From Sphagnum magellanicum (taxonomy: Eukaryota > Streptophyta > Sphagnopsida > Sphagnales > Sphagnaceae): DNA of 64,000 nucleotides. The notes beneath the pieces are model-generated. The model was not told where the DNA came from, ran no database searches, and saw only the letters and a list, made by a program, of their open reading frames with translations. Below, in pieces: positions 52,601 to 63,665 of this stretch; within the stretch, counting starts at the first letter, position 1, and each line of letters begins with the position of its first letter. A program made the translations under genes and the position numbers. The stretch lies in the NCBI GenBank assembly GCA_021904315.1, contig CM038916.1, forward strand, positions 8,273,065 to 8,337,064, given 5' to 3'.

Positions 52601-53161
52601 CAAGGTGATTCAAAGTATGTAAGAAAAACATTCAAATCATAGTTAAAGCATAAAATTTTATTTCAAATTGATGTTGAACATATTAATGGTAATGTGGTTG
52701 TACTTATATTTTTTGGGTATGTGATTCAACTCAGGTTTACATATGGCTCATTATCCAAGGAACGTTTTTAACACCTTCCCAACTGCATTAATGAATGATG
52801 ATAGATGAATGTCATCCATGTGTGTGAAAAATGGATGCTTAAAAATAAACGTTTCTTGACAACAAAGAATTATATAAAATTTAACCTCTTGTGTGAAATG
52901 CCATCTTCTACAACCAAGTCTTTACAAACCTTGGAAGAAGCCCATGACAGTGTTAATGCTCCCAGTGAGCTGATTACAAGAAATAATCTGCTGCCAAGGC
53001 ATTTTTGGAGTGTTTTCCAAGTCCCTTGTGTGGCAGCATTATCCTCTCCTTTATTCCTCTGCCTCACACATGCGCACGTCTGTTGTGTTTCTTCGCGCGC
53101 GTGCTTTGTTTTTCGGTCGGATTGTTTTGTGTTTACAGCAACGGGCGGCTCCGACGTGGAA
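49684..53161. other. Gene desert upstream of petM, with one hairpin
   Basis: No other gene recognised. Contains the perfect hairpin at 52235-52297. The last few hundred bases should include the petM promoter. TTTACAG at 53132-53138 is a possible 5' UTR intron acceptor 24 bases before the petM ATG. Confidence 0.45.
52235..52297. repeat. Perfect 20-bp hairpin
   Basis: GAAGCTGAGGTGTGAAAAAC at 52235-52254 and its exact complement at 52278-52297, with a 23-base loop. Pairing continues outward beyond one mismatch (ATGAAAAT-like against ATGTTTTCA). It could be a microRNA-type precursor, a MITE core or a chance palindrome; which strand, if any, is transcribed is unknown. Confidence 0.8.
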
Positions 53162-53584
53162 ATGGCAAGTATGGCCGTGACTTGTGCATCCTTGTCTCAA
53201 ATGATATTGTCAACTGCCATGGCAGCAGACCGGAGGAGGAATAGCAGCTGCTGCGGGGCCTCACGAGCGGAGGCAGCTGGGACTAACATGAGCGTGAGGG
53301 GACTCAAGACGTTCGGAGGATTGAAACCAGAGAGCAAGCTTAATGTGATGGGTTTTGGTGTGTCGCAGTGCACGGAGCAGGCGTTTGTAGCCATAATGCG
53401 GGCGCAGTGCTTTGCTGGTCGAGTTGGCGGAGCTAGAGCTAAAGGCGGCGCCATAGCCACAAAATGCGATGTCGCATCTGAGGCTTTCACTGTCGTGCCC
53501 ATCATGAGTGGGTTGGTTCTTGTGGGCGTTGCTCTAGGCTTTGTACTGCTGCGCGTGGAAGCGGCGATCGAAGAATCGGAGTAG
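53162..53584 (+). CDS. petM: Cytochrome b6f complex subunit PetM (subunit 7), nuclear-encoded
   Basis: A 140-residue precursor of the small PetM subunit of the thylakoid cytochrome b6f complex, which passes electrons from plastoquinol to plastocyanin. Residues 1 to about 100 form a Ser/Ala/Arg-rich plastid transit peptide with the plant-specific phrases SVRGLKTFGGLKPES and GVSQCTEQAF. The mature part begins near KCDVASEAF (101-109) and contains a single transmembrane helix, PIMSGLVLVGVALGFVLLR (about 113-131), then the acidic stromal tail VEAAIEESE. This is close to the canonical PetM end. It has one exon with no stop or frameshift. The frame is open further upstream, to 52805, with other Met codons. 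I chose 53162 because homology and transit-peptide composition start there and an acceptor-like TTTACAG precedes it. GC content is higher than the flanks, as expected for a live gene in AT-rich sequence. Confidence 0.93.
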   Translation: MASMAVTCASLSQMILSTAMAADRRRNSSCCGASRAEAAGTNMSVRGLKTFGGLKPESKLNVMGFGVSQCTEQAFVAIMRAQCFAGRVGGARAKGGAIATKCDVASEAFTVVPIMSGLVLVGVALGFVLLRVEAAIEESE

Positions 53585-54915
53585 GATGAGACTTGAATGT
53601 ACAATTTGCAGAGTAAGCATATGCCTGCGCTTCTCTTCCTTTCTCTCTCTCTCAAAACCTGCATTACCATCGCCATCGAGAGTTGGAATTGAAGAAGGCA
53701 CGTTCGTTGCCATTGATTTTACCCGAGAAAATTGTGTCACATTGCAAATGACCTCTTCATTTCTCTGCACAATTATTGCTCTAGACTGCAAATTGGTTGC
53801 AAATACTCTTGTTAGCAAGCTTGACTGCCGTATGTGTTCAATCATTGCAGCTTGTATTAAGTCCATGACTTGTGTCCTAGCTCAAAAATGTGCATCTTCA
53901 AACTGCTTGTGGTTTTAAAACTGCTGGACAAAGTTCCATTCTCATTGCTTCACAATCATAGGCTTCAGAATGTGATGTAAACCATCAAATTCACACAACA
54001 GGTTCTTATCAGTGCTGGCTCAGTGACCTGTTTGTTCTTCTTCAGTTCAGTTACTTTCGTTCTTTTTTGTGTTCCTCTTTCCTCTTGGTTTTCATTGATC
54101 TTGTTGTTCTCTTTTAGGCTTTGTTGAGCTAGGCAGAATGAAGGCTGAGCTTCATGTTACTGCCTGTCTTGTGACAGAAATTCAATGTGTTGTACAATGT
54201 TTGACATTGACCTCCACCTACTGCTGGGAGCTGACAAAATTGGTGTGAATCATGTCAGATGGTCAATGTACCATACCTGTTGCTCTTGAAGGGTCCCTGA
54301 ACACACATATCACCATTGCTCTGGTTCAAACTGCCCCAGTTTTAGGGTTTTTATTAGTTTTACCTCATTAGGGTTGGGTTTCCTCTTTTTCATGCTTGCC
54401 AATTGGTATGTTCAGATGTGTGACAATTTTGTAGTCCTGTACTACCGGACAAAATTGGCAATCGGTCATCTCTTGAGATCTGGAATCTCAACACCATCCT
54501 ACATTCACTCCTCTTGCCTCAGTGATGAAAGTGGAATATTGTTCCAGTTTCTGAGGCTATGTCAAGTCTTTGATTCATTTCTCCTAAACAATCTCAGCTT
54601 CAGAGGAGCTTTGGTTGATTTCCTGATTTTTTCAGAACCTATGTGAGTTGAACAGAAGTGGAAAAGAAGAAAAGAGGCATGGTTCATTAAACCAGGTTCC
54701 ATAAGAGCTCTTCTACAGGATGTTCTCCCACATTTTCTGGAGTGGCTTTATGCACAGGAGGCACATTAGATGAAGAGCCCAACAAATGACCTCTCCTTTG
54801 TGTACTGTATGTCGACAAGGCTGTAATGGATGCATGCACTGATAAATTGAATGCCTACATGAACAAGAGAAGCTCTACTATCTGAAAAGACACAGAAGAA
54901 TGTCTGCCTAGATCA
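53585..54915. other. Spacer between petM and the pectate lyase pseudogene
   Basis: Holds the 3' UTR of petM. No other gene recognised. A 90-codon frame at 54374-54646 has no known domain. Confidence 0.4.
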
Positions 54916-57053
54916 TCAGCATGCCATGGCAGGAACACACCAGATGGGACCAGACTCTGCAGTCATAGATTCCACCATGTTAACAGGACAGGCATTGAAG
55001 CTGGTTGCTTTAGCATAGTATGGAGCATTGACAGAAGTTGCTCCTGAAGAGATGAAGTAAGCACCATTCATGATGAAATCACCAGAAGATCACCAGTTCC
55101 AGCTCTCAGTGGATGCAGATTTGCCACCACCATCATCAATGCACTTGGTAACCTTTAAAAAGTTCACACATTTCCTTCAGCAGATGCAAAAGCCAAGACT
55201 GTCATCCAATTGGAGGTTATTGCACAAAGAATATCTGATCTCTTCCAGTGATCAAGATAGATGAATCAAGAATGAGGGACTTTTCAGAAACATTGCTGTT
55301 CTGCATATAAAACTATATGATTTTGACAACTCTTTGTTTCTTACCTCCTTTAAATAGCAGTTTCCTGGAGCAAGCGAACGATTGCCTTCACTGTTGATGG
55401 TAGGAGCTTCACTGCCACCAACTGCATACATTCCCCATTGTGTGCAGTTATTTTTCACCACATGGAAATAACCATATCAGCGTCTGCACACAACAACAAA
55501 GACACCTCAGAATTTGTGATTTCTTCATGCTGTAGAAGGCCAGAAGGACCACAAAAGATTTTTTTCTTCTAGTTGTGAGCATTCAAGCAAATTCACACAA
55601 CAACCAGAGGGATTCTGGTATCACATAAAATAGGAGTTACAGTTTACAATCTCAGAAAGAAGGACCTCAGTACAATGTTGGAAGTACTTAGAACAAGAAG
55701 GGTTCAACAAAGAGTTTAAATTATGCACCTTGGCATGTGTTGTACTAGACCTTCTCCAAACTGATTGAAGGCAATGGTGACCTGCATATTTTTGTCAATG
55801 GTGTCTCTTTGGTGAGCACCAAGCAACATCACCTATCAAGTCAAGAAAGGGTTTGGTGAGCACCGAGCAGCATCACCTGTCAAGTCAAGGAAGGGTTTGC
55901 ATCGTGGACGAGGAAATGTTTGGCAAGGGAATAAGACATTCATAAATTAGAGACTCCTCAGGAGTCGAGAAACCATTAGCAGTTCCAAGACATTCGAGTG
56001 CCAATCCGATGGGACAACATGTACATGAATGAGCATTCAAAAGGAGAACAAGCGAGCAAAACCTCGATTGTCTTTCAGGCAGACTTTGGAGCGAAGTTTA
56101 CCTTATTGTGATTGGTAAAATAGTTGTTGGAAATGGTGATGGCCATGGAGCCATGAATGGCGTCAATGAGGCTCTCGTTGCAGTTGGAGAAGTAGCATTG
56201 GTCCACCCAGACATCATGGGCTGCAAACGCATTGATGCCGTCTCCATCGCTTCCCCCTCTACGTCCGAAATGCGGGGGCGAGCCTCTGACGACCGCGTGT
56301 CCCGTAGATTTGCAGTCATGAATGTGGACGCCATGGATAATGATGTTGCTCAGATACTGGAATGTGAGGCAAGCGCCACCAGCGATGTGGACATTGTGAT
56401 CGCGACCATCAATTGTCTTGAAGCTGTTCATGACAAGCTCCTCCTGAAGAGTGATCATCATGTTGCGTGCGAAGACGATCCAAAGAGGCTCACTTTTCAC
56501 AACACCGTAGCGCAACGTGCCTGGAGCAGGATTGATGACATCGTAGTCAGTGTCATCAGTGACAACATGGATTTGCCCGTTCTTACCACCGATAGAATTC
56601 TTCCCGAATCCGGTCACACAGTCCGCCAGCGACTGTCTAGGGCTCTCCCAGTTGAAATCACACCGCCAGCAATCATCGATGGGATTTCCCGAGCCACACA
56701 TCCCAAGCACTCTTCGCGTATAATTATTACTGCTCCTCTGCAAAACACTGCTGAAAATTGACGTCACGTAAATTTGGCCCACACTGGGTGCTTCACATTG
56801 TATACACCATGAAGGGCAGAGCCACGCAAGCATTCGACCAGTGTTCATGAAGAACATACAAAGAGTCCCCTGAGAAACTACTACACACCTTACCTTTTTC
56901 TCTGTAAAAGCTTGGAAATCGAGAACTGTAGAATCAAGAGCAAGAAATTAAATTTTCTCAATGTAATCCCAGCCATTTATATGTACCTTTTATCGACAAG
57001 ATTCCGCGAGGAGCGCTTGCTGTGTTCATCAGCAGCAGCAGGAGTAACAACAT
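54916..57053 (-). pseudogene. Pectate lyase (polysaccharide lyase family 1), pseudogene
   Basis: Pectate lyases cleave de-esterified pectin in the cell wall by beta-elimination. Exon 1, tentative: 57053 to about 56987, a signal peptide MLLLLLLLMNTASA. Exon 2: 56102-56750, with SGNPIDDCWRCDFNWE, GKNGQIHVVTDDTD, PGTLRYGVV, ELVMNSFKTIDGRD, NIIIHGVHIHDCK, SDGDG and LIDAIHGSMAITISNNY. Exon 3: about 55832 down to 55760, VMLLGAH then [20 protein letters not shown]. Exon 4: 55345-55503, YGYFHVVKNNCTQWGMYAVG. Exon 5: 54916-55152, NGAYFISSG, ending in Cys and a stop at 54916. Damage: the catalytic-site pattern RMPRCR has become HMPRR followed by a stop (TGA about 55498), and a second TGA at 55090-55092 replaces Arg in the WNWRS motif. 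Both look like CGA to TGA. The His of WVDHC is Gln. The reading frame is otherwise well kept, so inactivation may be fairly recent. Confidence 0.9.
55811..55898. repeat. 44-bp tandem duplication across a splice acceptor
   Basis: Two copies, 55811-55854 and 55855-55898, each containing on the minus strand TTGACTTGATAG or TTGACTTGACAG followed by GTGATG, that is, the end of a pectate lyase intron and the first 22 bases of its third exon. Copies differ at about six positions. The upstream copy has the better acceptor (ACAG) but its exon runs into the second copy and stops. Confidence 0.88.
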
Positions 57054-58329
57054 TTTCAGCTGCACGCTCAACGTGCAGCGTGCGGGGGCGACGGGGGCGA
57101 CGGGGGCGACTTCCTTCACAATGCAGCACAAAGTCTTGCCACTGCAATGCAACTCCGGAAAGCAAGAATACAACAAGGACTACTGTAAAGCGCTGATGGA
57201 AAAAACCCATTGAAAAGAGATCCTCCATACCAGACAAATCGCAATGCAAACTCAGTAGGCACTCGATTCCCAACGAACCCAAAAACCAAAACTTCCGGAA
57301 GGAAATTAAATAAACTTCCTAAAAACCAACAGTGCATATTAAGGAAGGTTTTCTCAACATGCTGAAAGATCCCATCCTTCGTATTCTTGTGCACATACTT
57401 TACCTGTGCAGGTGAGACATTTCTGCGAGGGATCCCAGCGTTTTGTTTTGGCAAATTTTCACCACATAAGAAAAAAACCAATGTGACTCATACAAAGGAT
57501 TTTTGTGAAAAAAATCCACTAAAACTGCGAGAGTTCCAATGAATTTTTTTGGGGAAATCGCCATATTTTAAACTATAGGTTCCAGCAGGTCGCAAAAAAT
57601 TAGCAGGATTCTTAAAATTTTCTAATTTCCTCTCTCACCTGTAACCAAGTTTGGCTAATTCCTCTTGCGGATGATCGCCAGTGTGACTACATCAAAAGAT
57701 TGAAACAAACTCTGCCTGCAACTAGGTATCTAAACCTACTGAATGGATTCACCGGTGAGTTTGGGTGATTCAGTATTTCAGGGATGGCAAAGGAATTATA
57801 CTTTAGCCCCCACCGGGTGGGTTTCGTGTCACAGGTCCTGCACCACCTCCTCCCTTTCGCCCTTAGATGCCCTTAGGTAGGTTTTATCATTTTTCGGCCT
57901 CCTCGAATGATTCTAATTCATCTGACACTGGCCAAACCACATGCTGGTAAGTCAGCATCCAAGATCCTAATCACAGATTAACCTTTTAACACAAGCTTTT
58001 GCTTTTTGTCTCAGGCAGAAGGGACTCAGCCCAGATGCGAATTTCTCAAATGGTTCAAGGCTTCATTGCCACTTGCAGCTCGACTGCAAGTCTAACAGTT
58101 AGACTCATTTCGTAGAGACCCTAGGCCCCTCCTCAACCATTGAACCATTTTTGCACACATTTGTGTTACATGACGATTTTTTGCATTGAGAGTCAAACTC
58201 AAATTGAGAATAAATTGTAACACCCATGCCAATATGGGGCCACCCCATGGTGACCCTAGCATGGGACCTGACTAACCAAGCCCACTTTTGGTCTCGCCTA
58301 GAAAGGTATGTCACTCCCATCCTTACATC
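57054..58329. other. Spacer with a dispersed-repeat copy
   Basis: No gene recognised. GGGGGCGAC is repeated three times at 57082-57110, just upstream of the pectate lyase start. A repeat copy at 57478-57705 matches, on the minus strand, parts of 18210-18320 and 18875-18935 (GATGTAG, CACACTGGC, ATCATCC, AGAGGAATTA, and further on CAAAGGATTTTTGTG). Confidence 0.45.
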
Positions 58330-59500
58330 TTATTTGTTACTTGATGTTGTTGTGTTATTCAACTTTAGAACTACTTATGTTATTTAAGCTTTTCAAGATT
58401 TATTTGATCCAAAGGATTCAATTAGTGACTTTCTAAGTTATTCTTGGTTTGTTCTTATGTTGCTCCAAGATGTATTCTTAAGAATATAGCTAAGGCCCTT
58501 GATGCTATCAAGCTATTAGCTTTGGCCAAGCTTTTTGGTGGCATTCGACCAATAACAATAAGCAAGGTTTTTATTAGTTAGTGAGCAAAATCCTTTGCCT
58601 TCAGTTTCATAATGCATTTGTCATTCGTTTATCCTCCCACTAGTTTGGGGTTGCAATAAAGGGAGGTTATGAAATGATGGTGCACAATATTCAAACAGCC
58701 TTAGATGTTCACCCTAATTAAGCGGTGTTGCAAAAATATACACTTGTTCCTTTTATGTTTCGTAGCTCCCTTTTTTTTTTAGTTACCTTTCCCCTTAAAA
58801 CGATTTGTTTATTATTCAATCTTCCATTAGCACTGGTTAGGGGGATCTTTTGGGCAGTCCTTTTTTTGCCTTAATTCATTTTCGCACATTTCATAGTTCG
58901 GTTGACCTTTTCCTATTTGTTTGTTTCCTTTTGTCGCAGATGACACCCACATCATTAGGCTTGCTTTAGTTGTCTTTTAGGCTTTACATCATTTCTCTTC
59001 TTAATGAAATTGGTAGGCATTGCAATTAAGCCCTACAAATGTGATGTTTGGTCTCCTTTGGGGTTGCCCTTAAATTTTTTGCCTCCATTAAGTTTCTATA
59101 CCTTTATTGGGGGCATTAAGGTTTTGGGTGTTCCTTTGGGGTCCCTTTCTTTCACATCTTGTTTTCTCTAAGAAGCCTTGGATTTGATGTTCAACACATG
59201 GATGCCCTTCTTAGGTTGGGAGATGTATAAGTGGCATTCGGGATTTTTCACTTGTTGTTTCACCCAAAGGCTTTATTACCTTCTTCATTTTTCCCCCCAT
59301 TCCTAGATTTTCAACATTAGCTAACCTCCTTTTATTCGACCCTCATTCACATATTTGGGAAACTCTTAAGGCTAGGTTCTTTTGAGTGTCCAGAAACTCC
59401 CTTAGTTTGTTGGCAAGCCTCTTTTCCCATTTCCAAAGGTAAGATAGGTCTTATCTTTGCAAAAGTTACCACCCCGGTAGTGTGTTTGGGGAGTTGGGGC
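58330..59500 (+). mobile_element. Non-LTR (LINE-type) reverse transcriptase remnant
   Basis: Plus-strand fragments read as a LINE-type RT in order. LALAKLFGGIRPITISKVF (about 58530-58590) is the GGIRPI block. FHNAFVIRLSSH then FGVAIKGGYEMMVHNIQTAL (58600-58715) is the QFGV/GG block. GDLLGSPFFALIHFRTFHS (about 58845) corresponds to the QGDPLG block. The catalytic ADD core survives as GCAGATGACACCCACATC near 58940. Next come GGIKVLGVPLGSLSFTSCF (about 59110-59160) and the region LPSKAL-like with the word LLHF (59210-59300). Several frame changes and stops, and the loss of the Asn-Ala-Phe segment, show it is inactive. No endonuclease, poly(A) tail or target duplication was found. Confidence 0.85.
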
Positions 59501-62500
59501 TTTATTGCCCCAATCATCACATCCATTCACCTACAAGGAATTTACAAATCAATGAACAGATTAATGATTAATTTTTAATCGTAATTACCACATGTGACTA
59601 ATATAGAACTTAGTGACCTTGGACAAGTCAAATAAAATTTTAATCACAAAAGACAATATATGACACCAAATCATAGTGGTAATCACATGAAAATGTGATT
59701 TACATGAACTTTTCATCCATCCAAACCAACTTACATGGCATTGTCATTTTGCAATTAATTTTACAATTAAACAATGTAGTCGCATTATTTATATTTATTT
59801 GTGAGATTATTATTTATATATTATTATTTTAAATTTATGTATTTATATATTATTGGTCATTTCATTAATTTCACCTTATACCATGTTGATATGTGTAATT
59901 ATTTAGGTTAGGCTTTAAAAATTAATTTAGATTACTATGAAGGCCACCTATTTTACCTATTAAAGCCCACATAATCAATTATGTAGGTAGGCAATATTGA
60001 ATCAATATCCCACCATTAACCACAACCCATGTCATTTGTGAGCCTTGATTCTTGAACCCCAAGGATGGAGATCAATTATTTTACCACCAAACCACCCCAC
60101 TTGTTATGACAAAATAATCATGTGCATTTTATTTAACCTATTTCATTTAAAACACTACATAACATCATTTTTTATATTTGATATCTTATTAAAATTTTGT
60201 TCAAATGACAAGATTAAAGTTTAATCTCAAATTTTTTTCAATAATGTACACGAATATATATTTTTTCCTTTCAAAAATATGAATATATTTGAAAAATAAA
60301 ATATTTGAATTTCATTATTGAATACAATTTCAATGAGAATTCCTTGGAAAAATTAATTCAAGTGCATGATTTATAATTTATTCACATATAATATTTATAA
60401 ATGGATCATAAATTATTCTTACTACCTACTACCTAAACCTTAACCTATTTAATAAATAAATTACATATCCTAATTATTAAACCAATAATTAATACAAAAA
60501 AATTATTACATATCAACATGATAAAATACCTATTACTTAACTAACCTAATTAATTAACTAATTAAAAAACACTATGACATATTAACATGAAAAAATACCT
60601 ATTACTAACCACAAACATATTACCTATTACTTAGCCCTATTTATTATTTATTACTTACTAACATTTGTGTACATGACCAGTTGCAAAAATAATTATGTTT
60701 TCATCCATCAATGTATGTTTTAAAAAATTTCAAAATGGTTCATTTCTACCATTAATTGCCATGGGTTCACTAAAATTTTCACAAAGCCACCAAACCTTAC
60801 TACACATTTAACGTTTAGTTTATTGAAAAAAATTAAGGGAAAAAAATTAAACCACTAAATTTAGCAATTTCATTGGCCAATTCATTATTTTTTCACATTT
60901 AATTACATCTACATTTGCAACTAGGATTTATAATTGCAAATCAAGTTGAAAAGATGCCACGTGGTGTTGACTGGCCTTTGAATAACCTTCCAAATCATAT
61001 AAACAATCACAAAAAGGAATTTTGTCCTTTACAACCAAAAAATCAATGACTAGATGTTTTAAACAACTATATAATTGAATGTAATCATAGGATATTATTT
61101 CAAATCCTATGTGAAAATGGTTGTAGTCATATATTAATGATGCATTTGACTAATAAATGATGATGTGGTAATAGGAAGATGGCATTGTTTTTCCATTACA
61201 AACTTTCATCCATATGGCATCCATGAATGGTAACAAAGTGATGTGGATAACTAATATATCATTTGAAAATGTGATTAGGATAAAGTCATTTCAAATATGG
61301 CTAAAAAATGAATATGCAAATGATGTGTCATTCCGTACTAAACAATGTAATCATAAAATTATTTTACAATGATTCAAAAATGATTATTTATAATTTAATA
61401 TGAATATAAACATACATAAAAAACAATGACATGTAAGGAATTGATTTCAATTAATATTATACATATAAGTAATATAAAAACCATTATTACATTTTTCTTA
61501 AATATACTTTATATATGATCCATTTTAAATATTCAATGTGAATAAATTAAATGTTATACATTGAAATAAATTTGAATGGTAAAAGTATGATATATTATAA
61601 ATAATTTTTTATATTTTAATTTTAAAATAAAATAGAAATGTAAAATGTGAAAAATTATTTTTTGTTTGTACATTAAACTTTTATCATAAAACTAAATTTA
61701 AAAATTATATATCATATGTATATAAATAAATAAATAAATTTTATAGGTGTAAAAAATTTATATTATTACACAATTATATTACATTATGTGTGTACAAATG
61801 AAAAAAATTTATAATTTCAAAATATTAGTTAATATTTTAGTATTAATTACTATTTTAAAAATTAAATTAAAATATTAAAATTAAATTCATACATCATATT
61901 AGTCAAAAACTCAATCATATATTTGAAGATTTTTTTAATGAATTACATTTTCATGTATTTTGAGATATATCATTAAAAATGGATGGTATAAATGTACTTT
62001 TCATCTTCATTTTCATCCAAATTGATATTAATTATTGTAAGGAATATTTTTTGTCACTTTTCCATAAGTATATTAATTGTATTAAATAAAGTATCATGGC
62101 TAGGGTCTTGTTTTATCACATTGTAGTAGATACCATGTAAATACAACAATATTTTATCATCACACCATGGAATGTGAGAAGAAAACCAATGTGTAGAAAA
62201 AGGAAGTTTTTATTATTCACCACCTCCAAAATACACAAGAACGTGGGTTTTTATCAAAAATCCTCATTTACAAAAATATCAACCATTCCCGAAACATTAT
62301 TATTTTCTCCCTTTTATAATCCAACTAACAGTTCTAATTGTCTAACTATTTTTGACATTTTGACTCTAATAAGTCGATTTGTACTATTCACTATGTCACT
62401 ACATCTCGATTTGTCTACAAAACTTATTGTTTGATCAAATCACTTTGTAGTCTATCAAGTTGATATATCATAATGCCTAGTCTTGTCAAATCACTTTGTT

Positions 62501-62890
62501 TATTACATACTAATTTACTAAGTAAGAAATTTGCTTTTAATAACATTATCCCCCCATTATCTGTTATAGTGTCCTCACACAACAAGATCTCTAAATATTT
62601 GAGATGGTGTTAGGAAGTCATCTATTTCACTATTTGATGACTTTGCCATGTCTCTCATGGTTGTGATGGTTTCTCCTTAATAGTATTTTCGAGTCTCTCC
62701 CATTTTCAGTGGATGTGGAAAGCATTGTTGGTAATGCCTTAGCCTCCCAATACACAGTTGAGTTACCAATTTTCTCATTAAATGTTGTGTCCTCACAATG
62801 GCAACTTGTAGCGTGAATGGATGTGTACCAAGATATGCATCTTTTGCTTAGACCCTAGTGTGTTTATAGTTGTTTACCACTAAATGGCTT
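59501..62890. other. Gene desert, very AT-rich from 60120 to 62100
   Basis: No gene recognised. A tRNA-like module on the minus strand lies at 60041-60097 (separate entry) and CTACC/TAACC words at 60420-60680. The rest is AT-rich low-complexity sequence. Confidence 0.45.
60041..60097 (-). repeat. tRNA-like (A-box/B-box) repeat module, minus strand
   Basis: Minus strand reads GGTGGTTTGGTGGTAAAATA (A-box-like) and TTGGGGTTCAAGAATCAAGG (B-box-like). It lacks a full cloverleaf. See 38785. Confidence 0.35.
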
Positions 62891-62897
62891 TCGTTGT

Positions 62898-63665
62898 TTA
62901 ATTTTTCAGTTCTTCCATCTCTGCAAGTTTTTTACAAGTTTCGATTATCTTCCTCCACTCCTCAAGGACTTGTTTTGCTCGATTTACTACATGATTCAGT
63001 GTTTTGCTGATGGGTGTCATTGTGAAGGTCAAGCATCCACATTTGGCGATTTGATGGCAATGGTAGTAGCTGCAATATTCGATTTCCAATCTCCAATAAT
63101 ATCTCAATGCATACAACCCCAAATAGCCCACTGTAAACTTTGGCACTCCATAACCCTTAGGTTCATTGTACCGGATGTAGCCATGGATGATACTATAAGC
63201 TAAATACTTTCTCCACTCCAAGTCTTTAATCTTCCACATTGCCCAGAACTATTTTTCAATGATGTGTACACCAAGCATTGATAGAACAATTCCTACTTTG
63301 AAACTCATAGGTAATCGATAAAACAAGTAATAAGCTTTAGGGTTTAGCATTAGAGGATACAAGTATTCCATTTCTAACATCATGTGTATTGTATCACTTT
63401 AGGAGCAAGGCTTAATGCCAACTTATTCTACCACTGTTGGTGATCCCACTTGAGGTGCCACCAGTTCATAAATTGTTTTTTGATTCTTGGTTTTTATCCA
63501 TTTTATCTCCATCCCTATGGCTATATCCTTGTGCTCCTTTTGAGTCACCGGTTTTCCTGTTACCTCCTTTCTTTTCATGAATAACTTCCCAATGGGAGTT
63601 GTTTCATCATCTTCAAACTTGTTTGCTGCTTCCGTTTCTTTTTCCTATTCTTCTTCATCATTTAG
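62898..63665 (-). pseudogene. Unrecognised protein remnant with conserved-looking core
   Basis: A single minus-strand frame can be followed over about 250 codons, with stops at only three or four points. It starts in an acidic, coiled-coil-like region (around 63660), passes through GKLFMKRKEVTGKPVTQKE and GMEIKWIKTKNQKTIYELV, and ends in an aromatic-rich core: WKIKDLEWRKYLAYSIIHGY, YGVPKFTVGYLGLYALRYYW, IEYCSYYHCHQIAKCGCLTF, then LNHVVNRAKQVLEEWRKIIE. The Tyr/Trp/Cys/His-rich core looks like a folded, once-selected domain. I do not recognise it as a known transposase, gag or host enzyme; an undescribed retroelement or transposon accessory protein is my best guess. The frame appears to continue beyond the right edge, where acidic/Glu-rich coding-like sequence persists to 64000 with more stops. 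Confidence 0.5.

Noticed and set aside
52805-53161. Upstream extension of petM to the first in-frame ATG at 52805
   Set aside because: The extra 119 residues lack transit-peptide character, lie in AT-rich intergenic-like sequence, and precede an acceptor-like TTTACAG; PetM precursors start near 53162.
56108-56761. 217-codon plus-strand frame
   Set aside because: It is the antisense shadow of pectate lyase exon 2, whose minus-strand translation matches the family throughout.
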